Below the pieces are notes generated by a model that saw only the letters and a list, made by a program, of their open reading frames with translations, was not told the DNA's origin and ran no database searches. Below are positions 1 to 7,853 of a stretch of 64,000 nt of DNA, piece after piece; the first letter of the stretch is position 1; each line of letters starts with the position of its first letter. The DNA lies in the NCBI RefSeq assembly GCF_900101915.1, contig NZ_FNAL01000012.1, positions 21,201 through 85,200 on the forward strand, in the 5' to 3' direction. Source of the stretch: Psychrobacter pacificensis (lineage in GTDB: Bacteria > Pseudomonadota > Gammaproteobacteria > Pseudomonadales > Moraxellaceae). Both the position numbers and the translations under genes were made by a program.

Positions 1-14
1 ATCATAGCAATAAA

Positions 15-47
15 AAAAGCTGAGTTCATCATAACTCAGCTTCTTTA
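15..47. terminator. Intrinsic terminator after nfuA
   Basis: A perfect hairpin (AGCTGAGTT, six-base loop, AACTCAGCT) is flanked by an A-run on one side and a T-rich run on the other. Read on the minus strand it ends in seven T residues, so it serves nfuA, whose stop lies about 90 bases away. It could also stop transcripts entering from the left. Confidence 0.85.
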
Positions 48-137
48 TTAAAAGAATAGCAAAATACTAATTGTTTAATGACAAACATGCATAAACGTTT
101 TTATAACCGCTATGCTGCTTTTATTGGTTTTTTGCAT

Positions 138-800
138 TTATTTATAATAAGCATTTTCTGTGCGCGTATGGTCGGTATCATCAACCACTTGCGTCAGCTC
201 TGGTATTTGCTGCTTAAGCTGTACTTCAACGCCTTGACGCAGTGTCATATCAACAGCTGAACAGCCTTGGCAACCACCGCCAAATTTCAAGACGGCGGTC
301 AGGCCAATACCTTCTTCTTCAATCAATTCAAGCAACTGTACATCGCCACCATGTGCTGCCAAGCCAGGGTTAATCTCTGACTGCAAGACATAGTTAATAC
401 GCTCTTCGACGCTCGCGTCAGCACCTACTTTGGGTACTTTAGAGTTTGGCGCGCGGAAGGTCAGCTGACCACCAAAACGATCTTTATTGTAATCGATAAC
501 CGCATCTTCTAGATAAGGCACCGAGGCCGCTTCGATAAAGGCTGAAAAATCATCATAGGTCAAACACAAATCAGCGCTGTCTTCTTCGCCTGGTTGGTTG
601 TAAGCCATGCAGCACTCTGCGCGCGGCGTGCCTGGATGCTCAACGAAGATACGCACACCGATACCATCAGTATCTTGCTTGGCTAACAAGTCTGCCAAAT
701 AGCCTTGAGCAGACTCAGTGATGGTGATATTGCTTTTTGCTTCAACTTGCTCAGTATCTAATGCTGACTCATAGTCAGCGGCTTGATTTTGCTCACTCAT
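138..800 (-). CDS. nfuA: Fe/S biogenesis protein NfuA
   Basis: Carrier that receives a 4Fe-4S cluster and passes it to apo-proteins in the cytoplasm, important under oxidative stress or iron limitation. The N-terminal half resembles the degenerate A-type (HesB/IscA-like) domain. The C-terminal half is the Nfu domain with the cluster-binding CxxC at about C177 and C180 in the context GGGCQGCS. I start at the ATG at 800 because AGGAAAC lies just upstream; an ATG 24 bases further up gives a longer tail with no better ribosome site. About 220 residues is slightly longer than the E. coli protein (about 190), the excess being an acidic, Gln/Glu-rich N-terminus. It is monocistronic with its own terminator. 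Identification is firm. Confidence 0.95.
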   Translation of the reverse strand: MSEQNQAADYESALDTEQVEAKSNITITESAQGYLADLLAKQDTDGIGVRIFVEHPGTPRAECCMAYNQPGEEDSADLCLTYDDFSAFIEAASVPYLEDAVIDYNKDRFGGQLTFRAPNSKVPKVGADASVEERINYVLQSEINPGLAAHGGDVQLLELIEEEGIGLTAVLKFGGGCQGCSAVDMTLRQGVEVQLKQQIPELTQVVDDTDHTRTENAYYK

Positions 801-1413
801 AATGTTTCCTATGCATTGTGACACAAGCGCAATATCTATTATGGCGACCGTGTCGTGAATTTGAATTTTTCAAAATTTTTATGGCTTATATCAGTTTGCA
901 AGCCATCAGTGCTTGAGGTTTATTATTGTAATGCACTGGCAGCAATAGTCATAAAATTTAATCCGTCTATAATGGCCATTATACCTGAAACAAGGAGTAA
1001 TTCCGACCGCGCTACTGTGAATTGAACCGTGACCGCTGCAAATGGTTGTCATTGGTTTTTTCAATGGCACTACAAGTCAGTAGATTAGGCATTGTTTATA
1101 TAATGACTGATAAGCTACCCTCTATATAAAGACAGCTGCATTATTTATCAAGTATCCTAGGTAGCTTTAAAATCATAAGAGATTTATGCTAATTAACGCC
1201 ATGCACTTATCAAACCGTATACGTTCTATCACTAATCGGATTAAACACAAATGAAAACACTAGCTGTTTTCATTAATGACACTAGATTTACAATAACGGA
1301 TTGTGATGATTAGGATTTTCGTAAGAAATTTAGCAATAGCTTTTCTGTATAAGACTGTTGTTACTGAAAGTTCTATTCATAAATAATAAATAAACAAAAG
1401 TAGATATTTATAA
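801..1413. other. Intergenic region with a 10-bp hairpin
   Basis: No convincing gene. The region lies between divergent nfuA and a small membrane-protein gene. At 1250-1274 there is a perfect 10-bp inverted repeat (AATGAAAACA, five-base loop, TGTTTTCATT) not followed by a T-run, so it looks like an operator or RNA hairpin rather than a terminator. ACACTAG occurs at both sides of its right arm (about 1257 and 1279). Confidence 0.5.
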
Positions 1414-1725
1414 ATGGAATATACAATGGTAACGTTAATATTGAGCATCTTTGTTATTCTAATAATCACTATGATAATCGCTAGTAATTATTACTTCACC
1501 TTAACCAAAAAAATAATGAAACGTTACGACAAAGCACCTTATCTACTCATCCTGTTTTACAATCCCTCATACCATATAACCTTTTACGCAGATTATAAAA
1601 ATGATTTAAATCCTAAAGAAATAAATGCGTTTAAGTACTATTTTATACTTTACATAGTTACCATTGTTTTGTTTATAGCGCTGTTAATCATAGGCAATAC
1701 CCTTATATATCTGAATAAAAACTAA
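1414..1725 (+). CDS. Small two-helix membrane protein, unknown function
   Basis: I do not recognise a family. The 103-residue product has a hydrophobic segment at about residues 5-30, a charged middle of roughly 40 residues containing several Tyr and Lys, and a second hydrophobic segment at about residues 73-98, ending in a short polar tail. This predicts a two-pass inner-membrane protein with a central soluble loop. The coding sequence is clearly more AT-rich than its neighbours, which may mean recent acquisition. The upstream region is long and holds a perfect hairpin at 1250-1274. The next gene starts about 110 bases downstream on the same strand, so co-transcription with the NAD-salvage operon is possible but not shown. 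The ribosome site is weak. Confidence 0.55.
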   Translation: MEYTMVTLILSIFVILIITMIIASNYYFTLTKKIMKRYDKAPYLLILFYNPSYHITFYADYKNDLNPKEINAFKYYFILYIVTIVLFIALLIIGNTLIYLNKN

Positions 1726-1836
1726 GTGTCGCCTTTGACAAAACATCTTTCTACTTGTCAGAAAGTCACAGGCTGTGTCAGTATTAGCGTCATTAATTTT
1801 TTATCAGTAAAAATAAATTGTAGGAAATTGGCGTCT

Positions 1837-2904
1837 ATGAGTGAATTATCAGAGCAAGCTTCAGATAAGCAAAACCCCGAGCAAAAAAACAGTACACACT
1901 ACCGTTATTTGGTTTTTATCGGGCGTTTCCAGCCGTTTCATTGTGGGCACAAGGCAGTCATTGACGAAGCGCTCAAACGCTCTGATGAAGTGATTATGCT
2001 GATTGGTTCGGCCAATCTACCACGCAGCTTACGTAATCCATTTAGCGTCGCTGAACGCGCTGCAATGATCAAGGGCGCTTACTCAGCAGAAGACGCCGCT
2101 CGTATCCATTGCGTCGGTCTAGACGATGCGCTCTACAATGACACGCGCTGGCTACAATACGTCCAAGCAGGCGTGAAATCGGTCACGGGTGATTTGCAAA
2201 CGGATATTGGCTTGATTGGTCACTCAAAAGACAGCTCATCATATTACTTATCGCTGTTCCCTAACTGGGCATCGGTGTCAGTACCCAATTATCATAATCT
2301 ATCAGCCACGCCTATTCGCGACAGCTATCTGATGGGCGCTACGCCAACGCCTGAGCGCACGCCTGAGTCAACGCGCAGCGTCCTCGATGCATTCAAAAAA
2401 ACGGACGACTATCATCAACTGCATGAAGAAGCGGACTTTATTGATAAATACAAAAGACAGTGGCAATCTGCCCCCTATCCACCAACCTTCATGACGGCTG
2501 ATGCGTTGATTGTACAATCTGGGCACATCTTACTAGTCGAGCGACGTAGTATGCCAGGACGCGGATTGTGGGCATTACCGGGTGGTTTTTTAAACCCAAA
2601 AGAGACGCTATTTGACGCTTGTATTCGCGAGCTGCGTGAAGAGACACGCCTGAAAGTGCCTGAGCCCGTATTGCGCGGTTCTTGCCACAGTCAGCATACC
2701 TTTGATGACCCGTATCGTTCAGCACGCGGACGCACCATTACCCAAGCCTTTTACTTCCAGCTCAAAAACGACCCAAAAGGGTTGCCAAAAGTCAAAGGCG
2801 GTGATGACGCAACCAAGGCTTTTTGGCTGCCACTGGCAGAGCTTGATGCCAAAATGATGTTTGAAGATCATTATGCGATTATTACCAAAATGGTTGGCTT
2901 ATAG
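1837..2904 (+). CDS. nadM: Bifunctional NMN adenylyltransferase / Nudix hydrolase
   Basis: The N-terminal domain makes NAD from NMN and ATP. The C-terminal domain is a Nudix hydrolase, which in characterised relatives (Synechocystis, Francisella) cleaves ADP-ribose. The nucleotidyltransferase motif GRFQPFHCGH is at about residues 29-38, followed by a GHSKDSSSYY segment near 128 and SATPIR near 155. The Nudix box (G, then E, then RELREE) lies at about 249-269. I start at ATG 1837, preceded by TAGGAAATT; a GTG start at 1726 would add 37 residues unlike the family. About 355 residues matches other NadM-Nudix fusions. It is followed after 161 bases by nadV, which supplies its NMN substrate. No NrtR-type regulator gene is adjacent. 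Confidence 0.93.
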   Translation: MSELSEQASDKQNPEQKNSTHYRYLVFIGRFQPFHCGHKAVIDEALKRSDEVIMLIGSANLPRSLRNPFSVAERAAMIKGAYSAEDAARIHCVGLDDALYNDTRWLQYVQAGVKSVTGDLQTDIGLIGHSKDSSSYYLSLFPNWASVSVPNYHNLSATPIRDSYLMGATPTPERTPESTRSVLDAFKKTDDYHQLHEEADFIDKYKRQWQSAPYPPTFMTADALIVQSGHILLVERRSMPGRGLWALPGGFLNPKETLFDACIRELREETRLKVPEPVLRGSCHSQHTFDDPYRSARGRTITQAFYFQLKNDPKGLPKVKGGDDATKAFWLPLAELDAKMMFEDHYAIITKMVGL

Positions 2905-3065
2905 TTTTTTAACAAATGATTACGTAAGCGATAGCTGTCTCAATCATTAATAAAAACCTCACTATTTACTTTGTTATTTTTATACCAGTGCCGATAGACG
3001 GCACTCAACCGCCGCCACTGTTCTTTCAAGGCAGCTGCGGCAGCTCAAAGCAGAGGAGTTCTGTG

Positions 3066-4463
3066 ATGTACACCAGTAATCTAAACAATTTAATCTTAAA
3101 TAGTGACAGCTATAAAACCTCACATTGGGTGCAATATCCAAGTGGTAGTGAGTATCTGTCCAGCTACATTGAAGCACGCAAAGGCGACTATGATGTGGTG
3201 TTCTTTGGTCTGCAGGCCTTTATCAAAGAGTACCTAAGCACTCCTATCACGCATCAAGATATCGACGAAGCCGAAAAAGTGATTAAAGCGCATGGCTTAA
3301 CCTTTAATCGTGCGGGCTGGGAGCACTTGATTGAAAAACACAACGGCTATTTGCCACTGCGTATTCAAGCCGTTCCTGAGGGCAGCATCGCTCCGGCATC
3401 AAATGTAGTCTGCCAAGTTATCAACACTGATCCTGAGTTTTATTGGCTACCAAGTTATATCGAAACAGCGCTATTACGCGCGATTTGGTATCCGTCAACG
3501 GTCGCTAGTGTCTCTCGCTATTGCAAAGAGATTATCCGCCAAGCGCTAGAAAAATCAGCGGACAATACAGAGTCGCTACCTTTTCGCTTACATGACTTTG
3601 GCGCGCGCGGTGCGTCGAGTCAGGAGACGGTTGCCCTTGGCAGCTTGGCGCATTTGGTCAACTTTGCTGGTACCGATTCAATGACAGCACTTATTGCAGC
3701 CAGTCGCTGGTATCAGATGGGTGATGACATGCCTGCGTTCTCTATCCCAGCGGCCGAACACAGCACAATGACGGCTTGGGGACGTGATGGAGAAACCGCT
3801 GCTTTTCACAATATGATTGAGCAGTTTGGCGGCACAGACAAAGCGTTTTCGGTGGTATCAGACAGTTACGACCTATGGAACGCGATCGATAATATCTGGG
3901 GCGACGCCTTAAAAGACGACATCAAAAACATGGGCGGTACCTTGGTCATTCGACCAGACAGTGGCGAGCCGACTAAAGTGGTTCGTGAGGCTTTAGAGCG
4001 TTTGGCGGTGAAGTTTGGTACAACTGTCAATAGCAAAGGCTATAAAGTGCTGCCTAATTATGTGCGCATCATTCAAGGTGATGGCATCAGCGCACAAAGC
4101 TTAAGCAAAATTATTGATGTGGTGTTAAAAGCAGGGTTTAGCATAGAAAATGTGACCTTCGGTATGGGCGGTGGTTTATTGCAACGAGTCAACCGTGACA
4201 CCATGAGCTGGGCGATGAAATCGAGCGCTATCTGTATCGATGGCACATGGAAAGATATTTATAAAGACCCTATCACCAGCCGCTCAAAACGATCGAAAAA
4301 AGGACGATTGGCACTGGTACAAGATGGCAATGGTCAGATCAAAACCATAAAAGAGCAGGCATTGGGTGCACCATCAGACAACCTATTACGCGATGTCTAT
4401 GTTGATGGTCAATTATTGATTGAGGACAGCCTTACAACTATTAGGGAGCGTGCAGGATGGTAG
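3066..4463 (+). CDS. nadV: Nicotinamide phosphoribosyltransferase NadV
   Basis: Converts nicotinamide and PRPP to NMN, the non-deamidating salvage step, in the cytoplasm. The sequence is NAMPT-like across its length: SDSYKTSHWVQYP at the N-terminus, then ARKGDYDVVFFGLQ, HDFGARGASS in the middle, IRPDSGEP for phosphate binding, and FGMGGGLLQ near the C-terminus. I start at ATG 3066 because AGAGGAG lies eight bases upstream; the longer frame from 2988 adds 26 low-complexity residues. About 465 residues is the normal length. It follows nadM-Nudix and overlaps the downstream SGNH hydrolase gene by seven bases, implying translational coupling. The same NAMPT plus NadM pair is known in phages that rebuild NAD; here it is embedded in ordinary chromosome. 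Confidence 0.95.
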   Translation: MYTSNLNNLILNSDSYKTSHWVQYPSGSEYLSSYIEARKGDYDVVFFGLQAFIKEYLSTPITHQDIDEAEKVIKAHGLTFNRAGWEHLIEKHNGYLPLRIQAVPEGSIAPASNVVCQVINTDPEFYWLPSYIETALLRAIWYPSTVASVSRYCKEIIRQALEKSADNTESLPFRLHDFGARGASSQETVALGSLAHLVNFAGTDSMTALIAASRWYQMGDDMPAFSIPAAEHSTMTAWGRDGETAAFHNMIEQFGGTDKAFSVVSDSYDLWNAIDNIWGDALKDDIKNMGGTLVIRPDSGEPTKVVREALERLAVKFGTTVNSKGYKVLPNYVRIIQGDGISAQSLSKIIDVVLKAGFSIENVTFGMGGGLLQRVNRDTMSWAMKSSAICIDGTWKDIYKDPITSRSKRSKKGRLALVQDGNGQIKTIKEQALGAPSDNLLRDVYVDGQLLIEDSLTTIRERAGW

Positions 4464-5323
4464 ACACCAACAAACTAACATCTATCGCAAAAGATGTATT
4501 ATTTGCGCCTGTTTATCTTTATCAAGGACGCAAAATCAAGCGTGAAACCGTTCGTTTGCCGGAGCCAAACGGCGAAAGACATGGTATGGTTGAGCTATCA
4601 AAAGCAGATGATGGACTGTCATCTAAAAGCCAAGAGACGCTCAATTTGATGATCGTGGGCGACTCAGCAGCAGCAGGTGTTGGCAGTCAGACTCAGCAAG
4701 AAGCGCTGGTTGGTAAGCTGATTCCGATATTGGAACAGAATGCCGTTATTCGATCGAACTTTGCACAGCTCAATTGGTCATTACAAGCGACGACTGGTCA
4801 TACTAGCTTTGATATTTTGCGCAGATTATATGTCCTCCCTACTCCTGACCAACCTATCGATGTGATGTTGCTGAGCGTTGGGGTCAACGATACGACGTCC
4901 AATGTGGCAGTCCACAAATGGCAACAGCAGATCGAAGACATCATCCATATTGCACAGCGCAAGTTTGGTGTCCGCGAATTGATTTTTTTGAGCTTACCAC
5001 CGATGGCGCAGATGCCTGCGATTCCCTCCCCACTCAATAATTTTGTTGGGGCAAAGGCCTCAATACTTGATGAGATATTGCAAAAAGTCTGCGCTGCTCA
5101 TGACGGTGTCAACTATATGGCAACTGACTTTGCACGCATGATAAAAGAGCATGGCAATGGTCAGCCTATTGATATTGCCGTGATGTTCGCCAGTGATGGC
5201 TTTCATCCTAGCAGCCTAATGTACGGTTATTGGACACAGCAAATTGTAGAAAACATTACGCAGTTATTGGCTCCATCTGCCATTCAGGCTGATGACCAAA
5301 CACACTCAAGTGTTAGTGCCTAA
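4457..5323 (+). CDS. SGNH/GDSL-family hydrolase
   Basis: A serine esterase-type hydrolase of unknown substrate. Block I (VGDSAAAGVG) gives nucleophile S70, Gly of block II is near 114 (TTGHTS), block III GVND gives N144, and block V DGFHP gives D247 and H250, so the full catalytic set is present. There is no signal peptide, so it is probably cytoplasmic. The ATG overlaps the nadV stop in ATGGTAG, making it the third gene of the NAD-salvage operon. The tight coupling suggests a role linked to NAD metabolites, for example deacylating O-acyl-ADP-ribose made by sirtuins, which the neighbouring Nudix domain could then cleave. That link is my inference; a lipase-like role unrelated to NAD is equally possible. 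Confidence 0.85.
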   Translation: MVDTNKLTSIAKDVLFAPVYLYQGRKIKRETVRLPEPNGERHGMVELSKADDGLSSKSQETLNLMIVGDSAAAGVGSQTQQEALVGKLIPILEQNAVIRSNFAQLNWSLQATTGHTSFDILRRLYVLPTPDQPIDVMLLSVGVNDTTSNVAVHKWQQQIEDIIHIAQRKFGVRELIFLSLPPMAQMPAIPSPLNNFVGAKASILDEILQKVCAAHDGVNYMATDFARMIKEHGNGQPIDIAVMFASDGFHPSSLMYGYWTQQIVENITQLLAPSAIQADDQTHSSVSA

Positions 5324-5344
5324 AAACACATGTGTTTAAAAACA

Positions 5345-5378
5345 AAAAAAACCGCTGAATCATCAGCGGTTTTTTATT
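5345..5378. terminator. Bidirectional intrinsic terminator
   Basis: ACCGCTGA and TCAGCGGT form a strong stem with a four-base loop, with A-run before and T-run after. It sits between the converging SGNH hydrolase gene and rpmE2 and can stop both. Confidence 0.9.
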
Positions 5379-5412
5379 ACTTAGCAAAACACATTTACAC
5401 CATAGGTATAAA

Positions 5413-5691
5413 TTATTCAGCAGCGTCAGCAGCTTTCTTGCTACGGCCACCAAATGCACCAAAGCGTTTGTTGAAGCTTGCAACACGGCCTTCAGTAGAG
5501 GTTTTACGTTGCTCACCAGTATAGAATGGATGCGACGCACTTGAGATATCAAGTGGGTAGTATGGGTATTCTTTACCTTCGTATTCGCGAGTCGCTTTAG
5601 TCTGAGCCGTTGAACGAGTCAGAAAGAACACGTCAGCGTTTGTATCATGGAACAAAACTTCTTGGTAATCAGGATGGATATCTTTACGCAT
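5413..5691 (-). CDS. rpmE2: 50S ribosomal protein L31 type B
   Basis: Large-subunit ribosomal protein of the zinc-free type B class. It starts [12 protein letters not shown], has the family hallmarks FLTRST and [10 protein letters not shown], and FNKRFG near the C-terminus. No zinc-binding CxxC pair is present, which defines type B. The 92 residues fit the family (about 80-90) with an Ala/Lys-rich C-terminal extension. In many bacteria the zinc-free form replaces the zinc form under zinc limitation through Zur; I see no clear Zur site upstream, and I cannot tell whether another L31 exists elsewhere in the genome. It is a single gene, convergent with the NAD-salvage operon. Confidence 0.95.
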   Translation of the reverse strand: MRKDIHPDYQEVLFHDTNADVFFLTRSTAQTKATREYEGKEYPYYPLDISSASHPFYTGEQRKTSTEGRVASFNKRFGAFGGRSKKAADAAE

Positions 5692-6190
5692 AATAAACTC
5701 TCTAGGTCCGATGTATGTATGGCAATTTGCGTCAACATCATGAGCGATGTCTCAAGCAAACGAAAACATACGTAACTGAGGCACTAAGGACATTATAAGT
5801 ATGGCAACTGCGTCACTGGCTTATTCCAGCACAAAGCACCACTCTTCTGCTCACTTAGCCTTTCCCCAGCGGGAAAATTAAACCGCGATTTTAACGGTTT
5901 TTGTCACCCAACGCAAGCCGCAGTTGTGATAGAGATATGTGATAAGTTGTCACCAATACACAAATAGTGTTGAGATGTACGAGTTAACCCAGTACAATAC
6001 TTTGGTTAGTTTAATTAATCAATTATATAGATATCTGTAGTTAAGCTAACGAGCTTTAGCTTTTCTTTGCCATTTATCTATTATCTATCGAACATTTATG
6101 CGATATGGCTAGTCAGTTTTCTTCAAAAAATATCGCACTCTTTGTTCATCGGTAAGCACAACTTCCCTAACACTAAATAAGGACTATTCA
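5692..6190. other. Intergenic region between rpmE2 and the yceI-family gene
   Basis: Divergent promoter region for the two flanking genes; no gene is supported. A TATAAT-like box for rpmE2 is visible on the minus strand at 5792-5797. A weak hairpin (AAACCG...CGGTTT) at about 5880-5902 is followed by T residues but is too short to call a terminator. Confidence 0.4.
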
Positions 6191-6796
6191 ATGATAAACA
6201 CTACCATCAAAACCACTACTAAGGCACTATTAATCAGCTCAGCACTTGCTATCACGACTATGGCAAGCGCTGCTCTACCAACTCAGTGGCAACTAGATAA
6301 TTCACATACTCGTGTCGGTTTCTCTGTTGAGCATATGGGATTTTCTACGGTTATGGGGCACTTTAGTGATGTCGACGGCACTGTACAGTTCGATCTAAAA
6401 AACCCAAATCAAACTCAATTTAACTTTGTTGTAGATACAGACAGTATTGATACTGGTTGGGAAGCCCGTGACAAGCATCTGAAAACCGACGAGTTTTTCA
6501 ATGTTGAGAAGTACCCTACCATGAGCTTTAAATCCACTCAGGTTAACTTTATCAATCCACAACAAGCAAAAGTCACTGGCGACTTTACTTTACTTGGTCA
6601 AACCAAACCATTAACACTTAACCTAACGCTAAAGAAAATCGATAACAGTCCTTTGACCAAAGAACCTGTGGTTGGCTTCCGTGCAACAGGTAATATCGAT
6701 CGTACAGCGTATGGCATGGACGCTTACTCACAAGGCATCACCACCAACGTCCCTATTCAGATAGATGGTGAGTTGGTAGAAAAGAAGTCAAAATAA
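6191..6796 (+). CDS. YceI-family periplasmic lipid-binding protein
   Basis: YceI proteins are secreted lipocalin-like beta-barrels that bind isoprenoid or polyprenyl lipids. A signal peptide is clear: positively charged start, hydrophobic stretch to about residue 22, and cleavage after TMASA. The mature part begins with WQLDNSHTRVGFSVEHMGFS, and family motifs DSIDTG, RDKHLKTDEFF and FRATGNIDRTAYGM are in order. 201 residues is the usual length. The start ATG is preceded by AAGGAC. The gene stands alone, converging with a lipoprotein gene across a shared terminator. No cytochrome b561 partner, which often accompanies yceI, is adjacent. The ligand cannot be told from sequence. Confidence 0.9.
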   Translation: MINTTIKTTTKALLISSALAITTMASAALPTQWQLDNSHTRVGFSVEHMGFSTVMGHFSDVDGTVQFDLKNPNQTQFNFVVDTDSIDTGWEARDKHLKTDEFFNVEKYPTMSFKSTQVNFINPQQAKVTGDFTLLGQTKPLTLNLTLKKIDNSPLTKEPVVGFRATGNIDRTAYGMDAYSQGITTNVPIQIDGELVEKKSK

Positions 6797-6828
6797 GTCT
6801 TGTTAGCTTCTAGCATTTACTACTAGCC

Positions 6829-6866
6829 ATAAAAAAGCAGCCTCTATGATAGGGCTGCTTTTTTGT
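6829..6866. terminator. Bidirectional intrinsic terminator
   Basis: AAAAAAGCAGCC and GGCTGCTTTTTT pair around a ten-base loop, between the converging yceI-family gene and the COG4315 lipoprotein gene. Confidence 0.9.
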
Positions 6867-6904
6867 CTTAAGCTACTTTTACCTTAAGATAATATCATGA
6901 CACC

Positions 6905-7339
6905 TTATTTGGTTGGAATAACATGCCAAACGTCAAATTTGTTATCGCCGTCTTTGTCACCCATCTTTGTATCATTAGCATAGAAGTATAATGGTTTACC
7001 ATTCATCGCCCATTGATACTTACCATCTTCACGCTTGAACGCCGCAAACTGGCCAGAAGCTTTAGCATTGCTTGGTGCTTGGAAGATTGGCCACACAACT
7101 TGACACGCTGTGCCGCAATCTGACTTATTCATTGAATCTTTGTCATAGGTATAAAGCGTCATGTAATTGGTTGCATCAACCAACACGCCATTTTTGCTAG
7201 CGACAGGGGCAGTGTTGTTATTGGTCGCTTGGACTTCGTGCGTGCCTGACATATCATTTCCAACAACACTTTTTATGGTCGTACAGCCTGTCAATGCTAA
7301 TACGCCAGTTAGTGCAGATAACATCATGATATTTTTCAT
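6905..7339 (-). CDS. COG4315 lipoprotein (Yx(FWY)xxD repeat)
   Basis: Predicted outer- or inner-membrane lipoprotein of the family that carries repeats of unknown function. I start at ATG 7339, which has AAGGAA just upstream and begins MKNIMMLSALTGVLALTGC, a clean signal peptide with lipid-attachment Cys19. The longer frame upstream (to 7486) would bury this signal. The mature part has the repeat motif twice: LYTYDKD with SDCGTACQ and a VWPIF segment, then PLYFYAND ending in WHVIP. Paired Cys in the first repeat could form a disulphide. About 144 residues, normal for two repeats. The role is unknown; related genes are often near redox genes, but none is adjacent here. Confidence 0.85.
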   Translation of the reverse strand: MKNIMMLSALTGVLALTGCTTIKSVVGNDMSGTHEVQATNNNTAPVASKNGVLVDATNYMTLYTYDKDSMNKSDCGTACQVVWPIFQAPSNAKASGQFAAFKREDGKYQWAMNGKPLYFYANDTKMGDKDGDNKFDVWHVIPTK

Positions 7340-7486
7340 AGCAAATTCCTTGTCATTTTGATAATTGTAATAGTAAATTTTATGAGCCATTTTTATTTTA
7401 TGATGTGAAAGTGATAAAAACAAAGCTTTAACTTTACTTGAGCAAAATGAATATAACACACAGTTTTTAGCGATAATGGCCATCAA

Positions 7487-7853
7487 TATACAAACTTACA
7501 AAAGTGGCTGAATCTTACAAAATGCTTAAACACAGGCCTTTTTGGCTACAGAAAACTGACCTTATCCCCATTCTCCAGATGTTGCACTCGACTTCGCCTA
7601 TTAGAAACTGCCCAAGGCCACCTCACCTCGTTGACAAAACTCATGCATCTACTTACGTATTTGTCATCATATTGTCTGTAGTTCTTCGTAAAATGAACTT
7701 ATAGAAATGAAGTATTACTACACAATAGAAAATACCTCTGTTGTGGCTTATAAATAAATATTGAACTTAGCGACCTTCGCACGCATATCAATAGTTACAA
7801 GACATTTAACGATGATACCAGCATGGCCTGATGCAAATGCTACTAAGGATATA
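7487..7853. other. Intergenic region, nothing recognised
   Basis: Between the divergent lipoprotein gene and the FAD oxidoreductase gene. A 66-codon frame starting with GTG at 7504 has no protein-like features or ribosome site, so I do not call it. No strong repeats or hairpins seen. Confidence 0.4.

Noticed and set aside
1837..5323. Reading the NadM/NadV pair as a prophage NAD-rebuilding module
   Set aside because: No phage structural, integrase or lysis genes are nearby, and the surrounding genes are ordinary core genes; chromosomal salvage is the simpler reading.
5880..5905. Short AAACCG/CGGTTT hairpin upstream of the yceI-family gene
   Set aside because: Stem of about six pairs with a long loop and no gene ending nearby.
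7504..7704. 66-codon GTG-started frame before the FAD oxidoreductase
   Set aside because: No ribosome site and no protein-like segments.
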